Shown here: piece after piece, positions 6,401-7,348 of the stretch
How the letters are laid out: each line of letters starts with the position of its first letter
How positions within the stretch are numbered: position 1 is the first letter of the stretch
Assembly: GCA_002428205.1 (NCBI GenBank)
Contig: DIUH01000112.1
Span: forward strand, 1,356 to 8,703
Length of the DNA stretch: 7,348 nt
DNA from: Planctomycetaceae bacterium UBA6163
GTDB taxonomy: Bacteria; Planctomycetota; Planctomycetia; Pirellulales; Pirellulaceae
Direction of reading: 5' to 3'
Made by a program: the position numbers and the translations under genes
The notes under the pieces: model-generated
What the model was told of the DNA's origin: nothing
Database searches by the model: none
The model's input: the letters and a program-made list of their open reading frames with translations, nothing else

Positions 6401-7348
6401 AGAACTGACAGATTGTTCGCCAACGCATTGCCCGCTAAATCAACGACACCCGACGCGGCGGCGTCGAGTGTCAGTTGGTAATCTCCTTCAATTGACGTAA
6501 TCGCACTCAGGCCGGCCAGCGTCCAGGTTCCGTTGCCATTGTTGACTAAGGTCTGTGCAGCGGTCAGCAGGTTGGCTCCGCCGTTTCGCGAGAGCACCAA
6601 ATCGTTGACTTCGAAATTGATGATCGATTCACTGAAGTTCAGCGAGATACTATCAACCGCTGTGTTCCGCCGTCTCGGCGACACGCTTGCTGTGATTGTT
6701 GGTGCAATGTCGTCTGTGATCGTGATCTCCAAGGGAGCCGACTGGCTGACACCGCCGTCATCATCACGGACTTCCACCACGACATTATAGACGCCTGGCT
6801 GTGCGTAGATATGGCGTGCGGAGAAGGTATAATCGGCCATCACGCCGTTTACTGTTGGTGCTGAAAGAATCACCGGAAGGACGACACCATTACCAAAGTC
6901 GATCTTCCCGCGCAGCGGTTCGCCGCCACCAGGAACATGTAAGTCCGATACCGTACCTGTGAACAAAACTGTCCTGTTTTGTGCCGCAGTTGCGTTCGCT
7001 GGACCCGACAGTACAAGATTTTGCGGTGCAAGGTTGACGATCGTAATGACTGTCGTTGCAACTCCGACGCCGCCATCCTTGTCGGTAACGGTTAAAGTGG
7101 CGTTATAGATACCGCTGTCGGCATACGTGTGATTGACCGGCGGAAGATCTCCCGTGGCTGCCCGCGTTCCAGCCTGGGATGTTCCATCGCCGAAATTCCA
7201 TACATAAGTAAACGGCTGATCGACGTCTCCAACGGCGTCGGTAAAGCTGCCCGAAAAAGTAATCCGGTTGCCGTCTGTTCCTTCATTGATCGTTTGATTG
7301 GCGCCGGCATTCACTACTGGGGCCACGTTGGAAACGATCACGGTTGTA
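3403..7348 (-). CDS. Giant secreted multi-domain protein (PKD, Ig-like, beta-helix-like, dockerin), N-terminus beyond right edge
   Basis: The frame is open to the right edge (codons Thr-Thr precede the GTG at 7339-7341), so that GTG is internal and the gene is 5'-partial. Residues counted from that GTG: PKD domain 6-103 (YVWNFGDGT; HTYADSGIYNATLTV); PKD-like 104-209 (GKIDFGNG; HIYAQPGVYNVVVEV); Ig-like 212-318 with the DLVLSRNGGANLLTAAQTL pattern common in planctomycetes; Ig-like 319-407 (RPALSGTIDDP); beta module copy A 416-510; passenger-like motif 540-613; module copy B 621-727; repetitive beta-rich, helix-like region 728-992; passenger-like motif 993-1060; pre-dockerin Ig-like domain about 1085-1238; dockerin repeats 1243-1298; short acidic tail PTPPTDD. 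It should be extracellular, acting in adhesion or matrix assembly; no catalytic motif was seen. It is upstream of the PEP-CTERM gene, spaced by 42 bp. The product name is descriptive only. Confidence 0.9.
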   Translation of the reverse strand, partial: TTVIVSNVAPVVNAGANQTINEGTDGNRITFSGSFTDAVGDVDQPFTYVWNFGDGTSQAGTRAATGDLPPVNHTYADSGIYNATLTVTDKDGGVGVATTVITIVNLAPQNLVLSGPANATAAQNRTVLFTGTVSDLHVPGGGEPLRGKIDFGNGVVLPVILSAPTVNGVMADYTFSARHIYAQPGVYNVVVEVRDDDGGVSQSAPLEITITDDIAPTITASVSPRRRNTAVDSISLNFSESIINFEVNDLVLSRNGGANLLTAAQTLVNNGNGTWTLAGLSAITSIEGDYQLTLDAAASGVVDLAGNALANNLSVLWSLDTTAPIVTVNTVTTNSSRPALSGTIDDPAATIAVTVNGMTYPATNAGDGTWRVAAGVIAALPENVYDVAVTATDLASNQGTDTTNNELTISAAPISANVMIDANNDLIIQSITGLNLSDRLTLKIDGSNLRVSDPIFTLVAAGGTVQNGRDVLVPMSSIQDETRIVVNTLSGIDSVTLDLGGGSFGKVFEFAGANLTANLVGELHPQLSLGQSVGVLEVVGNLSIGTNATLTLDALNGFVPSAGDTFAIIQRSGGGGVFAGLPQGALITNFLGSGLGATINYFGGTSGFDVVLSVGSTTTETFVSIDANGNLNILDTVNDSADNLRLHTDGTNLIVVDESATPLLLGTDIAAAVGNGTNTLRIPLNLITGAIRVNVGANNNTRNDRITIDYASGGFFAVPGGIDVAGSNGTEDLLTVLGTGTTQANHSTLMAPLGPLQLRLSDTLGTTAIRYSNFDNLVFTALQTFVAENLLVIGTGSLTVGSNTPVNLPTLTLISGGTFTANQIALGAGEAITGTGTIHARFAGEAGSVLTATGNLSIGNPVAVDGFLTRGEIDVKDHTLTLWDANEAVLGSLTKLGSEPGPAATAGTLVSENGILIDQGNNLIGFGTVEIPNDIALLSYINGDVQGTSTEKPITLTGYIKGIGQLNNVNLTGTYSPGFSPAIAINGSVTYAPDSVLIIELGGTTPGSSGHDQLIHTGTATLGGDLRIELINGFTPQVDDSFLIMTAANGFVGAFDQVVLPTAPSGTKWNLITDSGEVRLTLTRSTPAPRVTEVRIGSTDWNNNFRNLVDPGNRRGVLLSTGSGQLVDVPYINANQLFITFDQPVVREGGGNFQASDFALIGSSTLGKTYNITAVAYDESTHTIALTFGAFFTRDKLLLHVPSTRVRNAEGAVLNGRWITGESLISGDGTGAGNFNFRFDSLPGNVNNDTLTSTTDISFVRGLGTQIAGSTANFNVRANVNGDALVNTTDISAIRLLGTQFLIGVADPTPPTDD
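3447..3618 (-). repeat. Dockerin type I-like domain: two Ca-loop repeats 34 residues apart
   Basis: Within the giant protein, GNVNNDTLTSTTDISFVR (residues 1242-1259) and ANVNGDALVNTTDISAIR (1276-1293) are two copies of the dockerin/F-hand Ca-binding loop, each followed by a Leu-Gly-Thr-Gln. Loop ligand positions 1, 3, 5 and 12 are Asn, Asn, Asp, Asp in both. The copies are also similar in DNA: gaaatgtc recurs at 3473-3480 and 3575-3582, exactly 102 bp apart. Dockerins bind cohesin domains; in planctomycetes they are common at the ends of large secreted proteins, and their partners are mostly unknown. Confidence 0.82.
3628..4089 (-). other. Pre-dockerin Ig-like domain of the giant protein
   Basis: Residues 1085-1238 run RVTEVRIGSTDWNNNF, then a loop, VPYINANQLFITFDQPV, FALIGSSTLGKTYNITAVAY, TIALTFGAFFTRDKLLLHVP and FNFRFDSLPGNVN leading into the dockerin. 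I recognise the layout (strand, W-x-x-x-F, NQLxITFxxPV, DKLLLxV, FRFxxLPGDVN) as recurrent immediately before dockerins in planctomycete secreted proteins. Function is unknown; it probably presents the dockerin or packs against it. Confidence 0.6.
4162..4365 (-). repeat. Autotransporter-passenger-like beta motif, copy 2
   Basis: Residues 993-1060 contain SVLIIELGGTTPGSSGHDQL, then GTATLGGDLRIELINGFTPQ and DDSFLIMTA. This is the strand-turn motif seen in autotransporter passengers and many PEP-CTERM or planctomycete surface proteins. It matches copy 1 at 5503-5724 (LTLDALNGFVPSAGDTFAII) in order and spacing. Confidence 0.6.
5161..5481 (-). repeat. Beta-rich module, copy B
   Basis: Residues 621-727 start VSIDANGNLNILDTVNDSAD and continue NLRLHTDGTNLIVVDES, LRIPLNLITGAIRVNVGA and DRITIDYASGGFF. 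The same succession is found in copy A at 5812-6096, so the two arose by an ancient internal duplication. Identity is low but positions of D-A-N, D-G-x-N-L and the final 'V-T-(L/I)-D-(L/Y)' strand agree. Confidence 0.6.
5503..5724 (-). repeat. Autotransporter-passenger-like beta motif, copy 1
   Basis: Residues 540-613 read LSIGTNATLTLDALNGFVPS, then AGDTFAIIQRSGGGGVFAGL and end FGGTSGFDVVLSVG. The order 'T(L)xLxLxNGFxPxxGDxFxII' and 'VFAGLPQGA ... FDVVL' is the usual final unit of passenger-type beta helices. It follows directly on module copy A. Confidence 0.6.
5812..6096 (-). repeat. Beta-rich module, copy A
   Basis: Residues 416-510 start VMIDANNDLIIQSITGLNLS and continue DRLTLKIDGSNLRVSD, VLVPMSSIQDETRIVVNTL and DSVTLDLGGGSFGKVFEF. 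It lines up with copy B (5161-5481) over its whole length. Similar modules (strand, 'DGxNLxVxD', 'IPL..I..IxVNxL', 'DxLTIDxxxG') are common in giant planctomycete secreted proteins, without a known function. Confidence 0.6.
6715..7326 (-). other. Tandem PKD-type domains of the giant protein
   Basis: The first domain (7033-7326) is a canonical PKD: APVVNAGANQTINEG, YVWNFGDGTSQAG, HTYADSGIYNATLTVTDKDG. The second (6715-7032) is diverged: the W-x-F-G-D-G signature is replaced by KIDFGNG, but RHIYAQPGVYNVVVEVRDDDG is retained. The Thr-Thr-Val-x-Val ending that precedes the first domain at the window edge is a typical PKD C-terminus, so at least one more PKD domain probably lies beyond the edge. 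Confidence 0.8.

Noticed and set aside
7339..7341. GTG as the true start of the giant protein
   Set aside because: The frame stays open upstream to the edge with Thr-Thr, giving TTVIVSNVAPVVNAG, the normal junction between two PKD domains; the codon is an internal valine.
1..7348. CRISPR arrays, tRNA or rRNA genes, insertion-sequence ends
   Set aside because: No regularly spaced direct repeats, cloverleaf-like segments, rRNA-like tracts or transposase motifs were seen on reading either strand.

Overview
The window looks like chromosomal DNA of a planctomycete, probably of the Pirellulales/Rhodopirellula type. The evidence is protein style: a very large secreted protein built of PKD, Ig-like and beta-helix-like modules that ends in an Ig-like domain plus a dockerin, followed by a PEP-CTERM-anchored protein. 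There is also an HtrA-type PDZ fragment, and Shine-Dalgarno sequences are weak or absent at most starts. Base composition is near 50% GC by eye. The phylum is inferred from remembered family distribution, not from a marker gene. All recognised genes are on the minus strand, so the biological reading order is right to left.

Right half (3403-7348): the C-terminal ~1314 codons of a giant extracellular protein, running off the right edge. It carries two PKD-type domains, two Ig-like domains, two copies of a ~100-residue beta-rich module, two copies of an autotransporter-passenger-like motif, a pre-dockerin Ig-like domain and two dockerin Ca-loop repeats. After 42 bp comes a 235-residue PEP-CTERM protein (2653-3360) whose exported part resembles a cohesin fold. 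The pair could be a surface protein and its partner or anchor; this is inference.

Middle (1854-2652): about 800 bp with no intact gene. It holds a relic of an HtrA/DegP-type protease, one PDZ domain (2275-2600) interrupted by a one-base frameshift and lacking the protease domain. At its left end are a candidate promoter (1903-1930) and a 9-bp inverted repeat over the next start codon (1850-1873).

Left part (1-1853): a compact operon of four genes. They encode an exported protein of unknown function, a FrnE-like DsbA-family thiol oxidoreductase, a small DoxX-family membrane protein, and an HD-superfamily protein cut by the left edge. The first two are 13 bp apart, and the next two junctions are ATGA stop/start overlaps, so the last three are probably translationally coupled. 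An envelope thiol/redox or stress role is a reasonable guess for DsbA plus DoxX; the roles of the first and last genes are not known. No tRNA, rRNA, CRISPR array, insertion sequence or strong terminator was seen.
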